Below, one piece after another: positions 53,901 to 64,000 of a stretch of DNA of 64,000 bases. A program made the translations under genes and the position numbers. Under the pieces are notes generated by a model. It had not been told where the DNA came from, did no database searches, and saw nothing but the letters and a program-made list of their open reading frames with translations. The stretch comes from Isoetes taiwanensis (taxonomy: Eukaryota > Streptophyta > Lycopodiopsida > Isoetales > Isoetaceae). Positions within the stretch are counted from its first letter, which is position 1. Every line of letters starts with the position of its first letter. Location: the NCBI GenBank assembly GCA_021234155.1, contig JAJEKV010000008.1, forward strand, positions 19,483,308 to 19,547,307. The letters are read 5' to 3'.

Positions 53901-56900
53901 TCCATATATTTTGAACCATAGAATAGGATCCCCTGTTTTTTTGAGTGAGTGCAGGGGAAAAGTTGGCCAATCCCAAACCATGAATATTCCTTTGAACTGC
54001 AATTTATGGTGTCTATGGGGAGTGGACTACAAATATCTTATGGATGAAAGCTTGACATTATTTGTAGAAGTAGAAATAGGAATTACAATCTAGCAAAATG
54101 TATATATATGCTTTAGTAAAAGGATTGGGGCAAATAAAAAGTACTTATACGCCATTTGTCAGTGACAATAGAATCAAAATTTATCAATGCACCTTCAATG
54201 TTTTAGGTTGCCATGATATCTTGAGATTCACAAAATGTCACACCCTTGTATAGTTGTCTTATCTGCTAAAGGCGCAACTAAGCCATTGAATAAAATAATA
54301 TAATTACAACACATTTAGTATAAGTGGACCATGACTATGTAATATTGTAGCTTGCTTGGCTTAGCAATAATCAAAACATTTTTTCTAGTGTTTTATTGAA
54401 ATACAAATGGAGGACATATAGTCAAATTGCTTGGTCTATTTTTTGTGTAAGGATCAAGAGTCATTGTTATTCAACAATACATTATACCAAGTCATATCAA
54501 GTGTAGTCTGCTCATACCAGGTTGTGTAGGCAATACCAACACTTATTAGAAACATAAATTAACAGGCTACTGAAATAAAATGCAATAATCATATGCAATT
54601 TTGGCTTGCCAAATCTGGACAAAGATATTGGCATCTTATAAATAAATAAATAGGCTCCTTCAAAGGAAATAATCAGAACATTTGAGGACATTTGGTTCAT
54701 ATTTCTTAATCTATTAGAGCAATATAGGAAAATGTCTAGCATCTTGCATGATGGTGTGGCTTTATCTGCCGTCTTCTCTTCCCTGGTTGTGCAAGGGATT
54801 TGGTCCCTAGTTCATATTTGTTAATCTGTTATAACAATTTGCTCCATGTCATTAGTTTGCAGGGAAATACCTAGCACCTTGCATGATGCAATGGCTTTAT
54901 TTGCCGCCTTGCCTTCCCTGGATGTGCAAGGATTTAAGATCGACCTAGCCATGGGATCACTTTGAAACATTAGAATGTAATAAGTCATATTCAAGTTATT
55001 GATCACATATAAGAAGTTAATATATTTGCACAATGAATTCACTATTCTTTAAGGGAAAAAATCCCAATTTTTTGCATACAATCCTTATAAGATAACATCA
55101 GATTATCATGGAACTTGTTGACTATGTGCAGAGTCCAAAAGCACCAAGTTCTAAAATGCAAATCACCAAACCAACACCAACCTTTCTCTCTCTTTGAGTA
55201 TACCTTCTAGTTTCATAATGCAAAAATCGGCAACGCAAAGATCTTACCGAATAATGCCCAACCTTCTGGCCTTCTGCACTACTTTTGGAACAAGTTGCAA
55301 ACGCCGCAGAATGATGTATACACCATGAGATTTGAGGCATTAAGAGCAACCAAGCAGTGAATGTTAGTGAACAGAATTTACAACCTGCATATACAACCTG
55401 CACTGAGATGCATATATAAATACCATCTGCATTAAGATGCACTATTCCCCCTTCCACACCCATTAGACGTCAAACATGTCCTCTATCCAAACCCATTAAG
55501 AAAGTGAAACATGCGACACCACATAAGAAAGAGGGATCGGGAAGATTTACATGCATTTTTGTCCAACTCTGAAATCTAGATTAGTTTAGCAAAAACATAT
55601 GACACTTTTCTACAAAAAACTCCCAAGAAGCATCAAGGACTCGCTTACTTCACCAACATTGTAATCAAATTTTTTGTCATTTTTTGAGCCTTTGACATAT
55701 GCAATAACTATGTGCGCATCAAAATAATAGAAGTTCACAGCACACTCAGATGCTGCTACTAACTAATGAAGATGGCAGACGAAGAAAAAGATAAAAGATT
55801 TAGTGGAATAGGATGATATATTTTGTTCTATAATGATACTAAAAGGCTAGTCCTTGTTGCATTGATGATCATAAAAAAGGATGCCTCTTGAAAATGCTTG
55901 CTTTCAGATATTTGTACTTTTTGTCTAGGCATAGGCAGTTTGAACTATCTTGACTGGAAGTTCTGCTGCCAGTGGCGTTTTCAACTACTCGTCCTTCTCG
56001 CAAAATCACACCTCCTTCATCTGATGTATATGCAAGATACTAAACTGTAACCCAGTCTTGAAACCTAATACGGTAAACATAGACAACTAATGTCTGGCCA
56101 TGCCAGATGAAAATGACTGATAAAAAAAGGACATAATCCATCACAAAGAATTAGTGAAGCAACAAAGTAAAACACCCTCCAAATCATTCAATCTCAATGG
56201 AAAGAATCAAAAAGAAAAAGAGAGATGGTTACTCACTGAGTCGTGATATATAGGGGTGGAGCTGGAAAACCCAAAAGAATTGTTGGATTGTGCCAAGACC
56301 TTTGTGAGATGAGATAAAAATGTCAAGCACCGAAGGTATAAGAAGACACCGCTTGGGAAGGTCTCTCTCGCCTGTTTTGCAGCACTGATCTTGCATGAGG
56401 ACCTTCCCAAAATTTAGAAGCATCACGCACCAAACGGTTTTCCCCTAGCTTTTCAACCAGGCGAACTGCAAAAAATCCTCCAGCTAAGAATGCATTGCAA
56501 GCCAAGGGCAATCTGATGCTCGCCCTTGAGCCGGAGTAATCGTGGCATGCAGTTTCTCGCCAGATGCATGACAACCAAAAAAAGAAAAAAGGAAATCGAA
56601 GCCCTTAGAATCATAGGAAAGAATTTTCTTCCTTTTTTGAAGATCGGGAATTATTCGGCACTCAAAATATCCTCCCACAACAGGGCTTCTTAACTTATCA
56701 ATCATAGTTACAAACCTGAACATTTCAAACTTTCTGTAAAAGAAGGAAACATGCCTCTGTTTCTATGATGACAATCCTAGATTTTAGAGTTTGAAATAGA
56801 CTATATGTTAATTGGCCTGCTGGAGGTTTCCAGACTCCAATCTGCATGGATTTTAGACTTAATATCCCACACACTGCTCCCCATTTCTCAACCCTTTCAA

Positions 56901-57904
56901 TTCCTTCTTTCCTTTGCTTACCATCTTTAATATTCCATACAAACATACAACTATGATGTATCATTTTCTCCACTATTCTGACATTGCATGCAAACTACAA
57001 AAATGAACTCTGTGTAATGGAATTGGCAAAATCGGCTCAAAAGTTTTGTCCTTTATATGCCTATTTGGAGGCACATCTTGGTTGCAGGACATAGTACTGG
57101 AACTCTTTCTCTCTTTCTATTCTTTTAATTTATGCATACAGAACATGCAATTGGTACAAGTTTGAGCAGTTTGAGCACTTACATTATACATGGCTTTTTC
57201 TATTTTTAAATCTGCAGCCAAATGAAACCTCACCTTAAAGGATTCGTAACCATCCATATGTAATGACTCACCTGATTCGTAATTGGATCCTTGGGATAAA
57301 GCTCCCTAAGACCTCAACAAATCCTCATTAACTCTAATCTTCAAGCCTCCATGCTTCTTATTCCAAATTGTTGCATATTCGTCAGGCAAGACAACTCTAA
57401 TCTCAGTTGTCATCTTCTTAGATATTAAATCGTAAAATTGAGAAACAATGTAAAATTTACCTGCAAATCAGTTTGGAAATTACAGGAACTCCATGGGCTA
57501 ATATTCAATTCTTCATATGCATTACATTCAAAATTTGGAGTCCGGGTTGATGATGTAGAGACATAGGATTCTAGAACTTTGGTCGGAAAAACAAAATCAA
57601 TCTCGAGTGTGGTAGGATCTGAATTTCTGGACACTTCCAGCAATAAAAATGGGGATGCAATTTCAATTTCAAACTTCCCTAAAAACATGGATAAGTCGAG
57701 ACAAATAAGGGAGGGTTTCAATTTCGAATTTGAACTTTTCCTCTAAAAACTAGAAATGGTTATTTAATGATCAAAAGATATGAGAGGTGGTTGAGAGGTG
57801 GTTGTGGATAAAAAAATAAAAAATTAACGATCTATAAAATATTTTAATTACGTTAGAGGGACAATTTGAGATCAAAAAAAAAAAAAAACTCTAATGGGTA
57901 AGAA
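53901..57904. other. Long AT-rich stretch; possible exons on the minus strand
   Basis: No gene is recognised in these 4 kb. The most coding-like part is on the minus strand at 56330-56540: ACNAFLAGGFFAVRLVEKLG then ENRLVRDASKFWE, followed by GPHARSVLQNRRERPSQ. Its frame is open for 83 codons, with a possible GT donor after FWE. A minus-strand frame at 57425-57721 (98 codons) has no recognised content. Confidence 0.35.
54690..54935. repeat. Direct duplication, about 115-130 bp
   Basis: TAGCA.CTTGCATGATG.. TGGCTTTAT.TGCCG, ending CTTCCCTGG.TGTGCAAGG, occurs at about 54735-54797 and 54870-54931. Both are preceded by related GGTTCATATTT.TTAATCT blocks. The copies are diverged by about 15 percent by eye. 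Confidence 0.7.
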
Positions 57905-59280
57905 TTGCCCGCCCTCATTGACATCCCCACCTTAGCAGAGGAAGAGGCATGCAATTACATCCAAGGTGAGTTCCACATCTTTGCAGCTATAGAAACTAGG
58001 AATGCAAATAGTCAGCCTACTCCTAGGATGGCCGAAATTTTGAGTATTAAACCTTTGAGATCTAAACCACGACCGGTGGTATTGGCCAGTGGAGCTATTT
58101 GTCATACGCAGGGGTGGCGTCTCAATTCGGAGAGCTTCAGTTGCTTTAGGAGCCGAGATTATGAACATTGGAAAATATGACCTTATTGTTGGCATAGAGT
58201 TCCTAGCTGCTGCTAAGGCCAACAATGATTGTGAAAAACGGGAAGTCACATTCAATGCATGGTCCACACATCACAATATTAGGTAACCAAGTTAATCCAA
58301 TTGTGGAGTGCATTTCTTTGAAACAATTGGATAAGGCTGTAAGGTTACTTGTATTGTTAAGCTCGCATCCGTAGAGTCCGTCCCTAAACAAGAAGAGGTT
58401 CTTCATGAATTGCCTAAATATATTGGCAACTTAATTCAGGAATTCCATGACCTTTTTCCTGATGAGATCAAGCATCTCCCACCTTTCAGTGGAGTGGAAT
58501 GTGAGATTGCACTTACACCAGTTACAAAGCCTACTAGTAAGGCTTCTTATCGCATGGGTGCCTTTAGAATTGGCAGAACTTAAGAAGCAGTTGCTCGAGC
58601 TTCTTACGTTAAATTTCATCCAACCGAATATTTCACCTTTCGGGGCATCTATTTTGTTTGTTAAGTAAAAGTATGGAACCTTGAGAATGTGCATTGACTA
58701 CTGTGAATTGAACAAGCATAATGTCAAGAATAGCACGCTTTACCAAGGGCAGATGATCTAATAGGCAAGTTACAGGGAGCCAAATACTTCTCCAAGAATG
58801 ATCTCCGTCAAATATATGAATAAAGGAGGAGGATATCCATATATTGGCCTTTTGGACTCGACATGGCCACTATGAGTTCACCGTTATGCCTTTTGGGCTA
58901 ACCAATGCTCCCGTGACATTCATGAGATTAATGAATGATGTCTTCTGTGAATTCCTTGACGAGTTTGTCATTATTTTCTTCGATGACATACTTATTTACG
59001 ACAAGACATTAGAGGAGCATGAGTTGCCATCTTTGATTGGCTCTACAAAAGTTGCGAAGCCATAAGGTTTTGCTACGTTTTCCAAGTGCAAATTTGCAAC
59101 TACGACGGTATATTTAGGGCATATTGTCTTAGTAGATGGCATATCCACGGACATGGCAAAAATTGATGCAGTTAAAGAGTGGCCTGCACCTACAAATATT
59201 TCAGAGGTGTTTAGGCTTGAACCCTGCCTATGTAATGGCAATGGCACATACCTCTGTATCCTCTGCCCATGTGCCAATAA
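57905..59280 (+). pseudogene. Ty3/gypsy retrotransposon pol remnant
   Basis: Plus-strand pieces read as protease end and reverse transcriptase of a plant Ty3/gypsy element: YDLIVGIEFLAAAKANNDCE (about 58172), then [20 protein letters not shown] (about 58455), [20 protein letters not shown] and [11 protein letters not shown]. Further on come [20 protein letters not shown] and [15 protein letters not shown] (58868-59025), the core RT motifs, then YLGHIVLVDGIS and IDAVKEWPAPTN. Stops and frame changes break the pieces. No integrase, RNase H or LTRs were recognised, so this is an internal fragment. Confidence 0.85.
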
Positions 59281-60289
59281 CTGCTAAAGAACTTTAACGA
59301 GCAGTTTGGCCAACAACGAGCTGACCATGATTGTGTAGTAGTTGTGATTGCATTGTGTCCTTTTTTCCTGTATATAGGCAATTGTACATCTCAAGGTTTT
59401 TATTTATTCTGGATTAGGAAATGAGTGATATTTTTTCACGACTAGCCTTTCCAGGGAGTTGCATGGGTAATAACTTAGACTTATCTTTGTCGTATTGGAA
59501 GCTGGGAGACATTATCTTGAATGAGCTACCATTAGCAGTTGTGTTTCCAGTCCTTCTAGTCTAGAGAGGATTTCCAATTTCCATTGGAATCCTACGACTC
59601 ATTCCAAAATATTATTATATTTATGTAGACAATTGCTTATATGAGAGAAGTTTTGAGGAAACAAGAAATACTAACTATTAAATGTTGTAATAAACTTCAT
59701 TTGTCAATGGAACGCTAATGACTTTTTGAAAAATTGTTAGGTAGTACAGTATCCTTAAAGATGTCAATCATGCACCAAGGATTTTTTGGCCTAAATACTA
59801 TTGAATGATAAAACAAAAAGGTCTTCAAAAAAAAACTAAAAATCGAAATTCATGAAAATGCCATAGTAGTGTGGCAGCTGCAATTCCAATAGGTACTTTT
59901 AGGAAGGTAAAAATGTAATCGCATCCATTTTCTACTTTTCTACCGACCCTTCCTTAAATCCATTTTGATAATTTGACCTCGTTTAATTTGCAACTTACAG
60001 ACGACTATATGTTTGATAATAGTCTTTGCGAAGGCTAATTTGGTTTAACTTATGCAATGGCAGTTTTCACAAACTGTGCTTATTATTGTATACATTGTAC
60101 TTATTAAAGTCGCGATGGTGAACTTTTTGGCCTTCATTCTCTTCAAAAATTTCATGAAGTAGCAACTGCTACACTAAAGGTAACAGACCTTAAATATAAA
60201 AGGTAGTGGATTTGGACCTTTTTTGTCAGAAGAAACTGGTTAAAGCTGCTGTTTGTGGCCCCAAAGTGGATAAAAAGAAGAAATCATTA
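59281..60289. other. No recognised gene
   Basis: AT-rich sequence following the gypsy remnant. No continuation of the polyprotein and no LTR could be identified. Confidence 0.4.
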
Positions 60290-60513
60290 ATGATCAATGG
60301 AACCTCCCTGACAAATCTATAGATGATTTCTTTAGCAAGATGGTTCTCTATGACCTTCGTGGGATGTCAGATATAGAGGTCAATCGGCTTGTAAATGAAA
60401 TCATTGTTGACCAATGTTTTTTGAAAGCTTTGTCAAATTATATGGAAGATTTGAATACAAATAAAGGGCTATGGACATCAGGACTATTACACTTATGGAA
60501 AGGGAAGTGTTGA
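60290..60513 (+). pseudogene. Possible retroelement gag fragment
   Basis: One frame without a start codon reads DQWNLPDKSIDDFFSKMVLY, DLRGMSDIEVNRLVNEIIVD and FLKALSNYMEDL, ending at TGA 60511-60513. The composition and the repeated helix-like pattern resemble retroelement gag regions, where such D-F-x-K and LPxx segments occur. I cannot match it to a defined family. It might instead be an exon of an unknown gene. Confidence 0.3.
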
Positions 60514-61334
60514 TATATGTGAATAGTATTATAAAAGTGCCTATCCACAGTTTCCAGGATTCTGCCAGAAGTTTTATAGAAGAAAGACATTGAAATTGCT
60601 GGTCTGGATCCAGTCTATACAAATCTAATATAAATGAGGGCCATGTTGTAATCTACCTTCTGCAAAGCTGGCATAAGCAGACTATATCTTATGTTGATCC
60701 ATCCAGCTCCATCTTTTATTGCACTTCCAGATGTTCTGAACTTTAACCTAGATGAAGAAAAAAACTATCATAAAAAATAACATAAAAACTGGAGCAATAT
60801 AAGAGTATTACTCTATGGGGACTTCTTGGTTTTGCACATTAGTACTATTATGATGCACCGGGTGAGATCAAACGAACACATGCACACCCTTCTGAAATCA
60901 TTATGATCCACATAGCTGGCAAGCAAAAACATGATGCTTATCCCCAGGGGATTCATTTTTATCGGCACATAACCCATGAGTGTTCAACGGAGGGGTTTTT
61001 TTTTGGACCATTTTCGTACATATACTTAGTTAGCGGTTAGGGGTGTTTTTAAGCACTGCTCTAGTGCAAATTTTAACTATGGAGGGGTCAAATGGCTCTT
61101 AAAAATGTGTATACAAGCATGGTTTCCCTTCAACACCTATACCTCCTCCCTCCCCAAAGACTACAACTATTTCATGCACAACATACCTATATCGACAAGC
61201 AAGTTGTCTTCCTGAAGCATATTGGACAATTAGTTTGACATCCTCCTACAGCTTCCTTGGCAACAATACTTACACTTCTTTCTGGTATATTTAAAATTAA
61301 GTTTCATGGAACCCAATACATAAATGACAAATTG

Positions 61335-61449
<115 letters not shown>

Positions 61450-64000
61450 GTTTAAATTTGGTTTTTTCCGGCACCCCAAAAACTTTTTAGATTTTTTCTT
61501 TAACTTCGCCAGAAAACAATTCCGATCTGCCAAAAATCAGGAAAATGTCAACTTTGATTTGGGGTTCAATTTTTCCCTTTTCTGATTTCGGCCCTTCTAA
61601 TCTCTTCTAATCCGGCATGCATGTGCGACGAGTTTTTTTAGCACGATTTTGGGTCAAGGGTTTTCGGATATGGAGGCCGAATTAGGGATGACGAGGGTTT
61701 AAGCGACATGACAGACGTGTGGAGCACACAAAATAGTGATTTCTCTGCAATTCTATCTTCAAGCTTATGCAGTTTTTCTTGCAGCGAATGGAGCTTTGGT
61801 GGCTTTGGCACAATCATTCGTCAGCCTGCTGGAGCTTTGGGTTTGCCAGATGCATGTACGAAACATCTGTTGAAGCAGAGAAGCTGGTGTATTATTGTGG
61901 TAAATCCATCTACTTGAGCCCTGTTACTGAGGTTCTAAGCTTCTTATTCGCAGTACCTACTATGATATGTTTTCTTTCTATAAAGTATCAGATGCGAAAA
62001 CTGATGAATCTATTATTTCTTCTCATGTTCCAGGTTTTCTTCTCATCACCATACGGTCTGGCATGATATTGATTGAAGGTATTGCAGGCTTTTGGAGCTT
62101 CAATTTTTGTTTTCTTAAATTAATCTTCATGGTTTGTGCATTGGAGTTTGCTGCATCAAGATCGTTGCATCATGTTAATGCTTTGGAAATATCATTTGCA
62201 TCGCTGTTGATATACATGGATGTATGCCACAGATCTGGCCAAGTAGATGGGGTTCCATTCGTTTCCTCTAATTTACAACAAATGCTGGAACACTTTGCAG
62301 AGTCCTGACTTTATTGGGCAGGCTATTTAACTATTTACAAGCTTTTACGTGTGGTTGATTCATGCTTCCATTTCTCTGAGCAAAAACTCGCAATTCTTTT
62401 TGAAGGTATGGATTGTTTTTCCTTTTTGTTTTATAGTTAATATATGTCCCTTCATCTTCTGTTTATCATTCCTTGCATCTGATCTATACGCTTGGTCATG
62501 TTTCTTTTCTTTTCCCTTTGTAGTTAGATTGCATTTGTAAGAGATACATCATTTGGCTATTCACATGGAATCTATTTTTCTTGATAGGCATTCTGTCTAA
62601 CCATTATCCTACTACCTTTATTGGAAATTTTGTGGTTTATTATCCTATAATTCTGTGAAAGCAATTTCCCTATTGAATAAAAGCGTGACATGGACGCTAC
62701 CGTTGATAATTGCTTTGATAGCTATGGTTGCATCTTTTTTAAGCGGTTCAAATGGCCATCCTATAAAAGGTTATGTCAACGACACCCCTAAATAAGCGTT
62801 ACCTGTTGAGCTTCTGCACTGCGCTTGGTTCTGCCATGTGTCAAATTTACTCATGTTCATGAGTTTCCCTTTTACCCTTTTCTCTTAAGCTTTTGCACTG
62901 CATAAAAATCCTCGGTTTTGCCATGGAAAACTTCTGCCTGGTAAATGTTGTACCTTGAGAAGTGAGTATATAACCATCTAAGGAGCTGAGGACTAGACCA
63001 TGAATGCACTAAAAAAAACATAAAAAGTTCTATATGCCGGGCAGCATGTATTGTATTTGATTGGCCCTGGACTTATTTTGCAGATAATACCATTACGCCA
63101 GAATCTTTACAAAAATTCTTTTGCATACCACAGTATGAAGGTAGACAACCTTGCTTGATGAATGCCTGGATTTTATTGGTATGGATTTTACCTCAGTAAC
63201 ATTCTCTTTTACATGCAGAGCAAACATGCATAGAGGGTGTCCATGTATTGGTCCACTACATGTCAGGATCAAACGGGCAATGTGGTCTAGGATAGGTAAT
63301 GTACCAAGACTGCTAAATATGAGTTGATATTTGATGAATGTCTAGGTTAGATAATGTATCAAGACTGCTAAATATGACATGATATTCCTCCTGCTATGGC
63401 TAGCATACCTTATCTGACATAAAGGCTGAACACTAGAAGAAAGCCAGCAGCGGGCGAAGGCTACGAGGCCATCAAAAAAGTTTATCTAGAGGTAAGCTTC
63501 ATAGATGTGACAATGGGAAGCTTTTTTCCTCATGCCTCAAATAAGATTTTAAAGGGGGTTTTCCAAAGGTTTTCTGGCTGATCCATTATCTTATGTTATA
63601 ACCGTGATCAATCAGTTACAACGATATGGATCTAAGGCATTTTGATGATGCAAAACTATATAACCAACATAATTTATTATGATCACATTTTCCAGCACTT
63701 TGATGATGCAAAGCTATTTGACCAACATAATTTATTATGATCACATTTTCATGTGCCACAGGAATAATGCAATCCTAAATGCCATGTGTTTTGGGCTGGA
63801 ACGATGCTTCAGAATAAAGGTTTTTAAATATTATTTCTTCTTCAGGTAGCTTTTTTGGAAAGGATTGTTCTGGTGCATGTCCTCTGCACATCAAAATGCT
63901 TATGGTAATGATCTCAAACCCTATAGGCTTAATTTAGGCTTTGCTTTGCAGTTGGGAGCATGCATTCTCTAAGCATAGCAAATCCTTATTCTTCCTTCAT
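61450..64000. other. AT-rich region with one coding-like segment, no recognised gene
   Basis: 61785-61900 is GC-richer and open in three plus-strand frames. One of these (ELWWLWHNHSSACWSFGFAR, CMYETSVEAEKLVYYCG) ends at a possible donor (GTG then GTAAAT) and follows a TTCTTGCAG acceptor. A second possible exon at 62034-62078 (GFLLITIRSGMILIEG) also has AG and GT borders. I could not name a family. The rest is AT-rich and without supported features apart from short repeats. Confidence 0.3.
63290..63755. repeat. Two short tandem duplications (about 56 and 57 bp)
   Basis: TAATGTA(C/T)CAAGACTGCTAA is repeated at about 63297 and 63353. TTTGATGATGCAAA(A/G)CTAT followed by ACCAACATAATTTATTATGA is repeated at 63641 and 63698. 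Each pair is nearly identical. Confidence 0.85.

Overview
The window is nuclear DNA from a land plant. Three genes with introns can be read from the sequence: CCZ1, OXA1 and a small subunit of serine palmitoyltransferase. All have GT-AG introns and phases that join exactly. Plant-type L1 and Ty3/gypsy remnants and Helitron ends with the CTAG terminus also point to a plant. The CCZ1 and OXA1 proteins look rather diverged from flowering-plant versions as I remember them, and the gene spacing is wide. A fern, lycophyte or other non-flowering plant is my guess, but I cannot name the organism.

Layout. 0-5 kb: AT-rich sequence with one partial reading frame at the edge, an 18-bp minisatellite, a diverged duplication and a LINE 3' remnant. 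5-7.4 kb: a Helitron terminus, a 46-base poly-T run and a 1.6-kb element with 80-bp terminal inverted repeats. 7.45-12.99 kb: a GC-rich, decayed LINE with tandem repeats at its 5' end and a TTCC tail. 13.17-15.72 kb: a complete nine-exon CCZ1 gene, only about 180 bp after the LINE tail. 16.5-17.1 kb: a candidate two-exon gene that I do not recognise. 18.4-19.3 and 23.5-24.5 kb: two related, broken Myb/SANT-like (trihelix) sequences. 25.6-26.5 kb: a truncated MFS transporter pseudogene with a stop codon in a conserved block. 26.8-29 kb: a small inverted-repeat element, a Helitron end and an 86-bp duplication. 29.47-35.89 kb: a 2.1-kb unit repeated three times in tandem plus a 69-bp fourth start. 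36.4-39 kb: a foldback-like element, another Helitron end and higher-order repeats. 41.4-47.2 kb: the serine palmitoyltransferase small subunit (minus) and OXA1 (plus), transcribed divergently. 47.94-53.9 kb: a minus-strand L1 LINE, interrupted by a 3' fragment of the same GC-rich LINE family seen at 7.5-13 kb. 54-64 kb: mostly AT-rich sequence with a Ty3/gypsy remnant, a possible gag fragment, a CTAT microsatellite and short duplications.

The three recognised genes serve unrelated housekeeping roles: endosome-to-vacuole Rab7 activation (CCZ1), insertion of proteins into the mitochondrial inner membrane (OXA1), and sphingolipid synthesis in the ER (SPT small subunit). Nothing suggests an operon-like or clustered pathway. 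I found no CRISPR array, tRNA, rRNA or clearly new biological system. The most unusual structures are the 2.1-kb tandem triplication, two LINE families that both carry tandem-repeat 5' ends, the foldback element at 36.4 kb, and a set of Helitron ends sharing one terminal hairpin.
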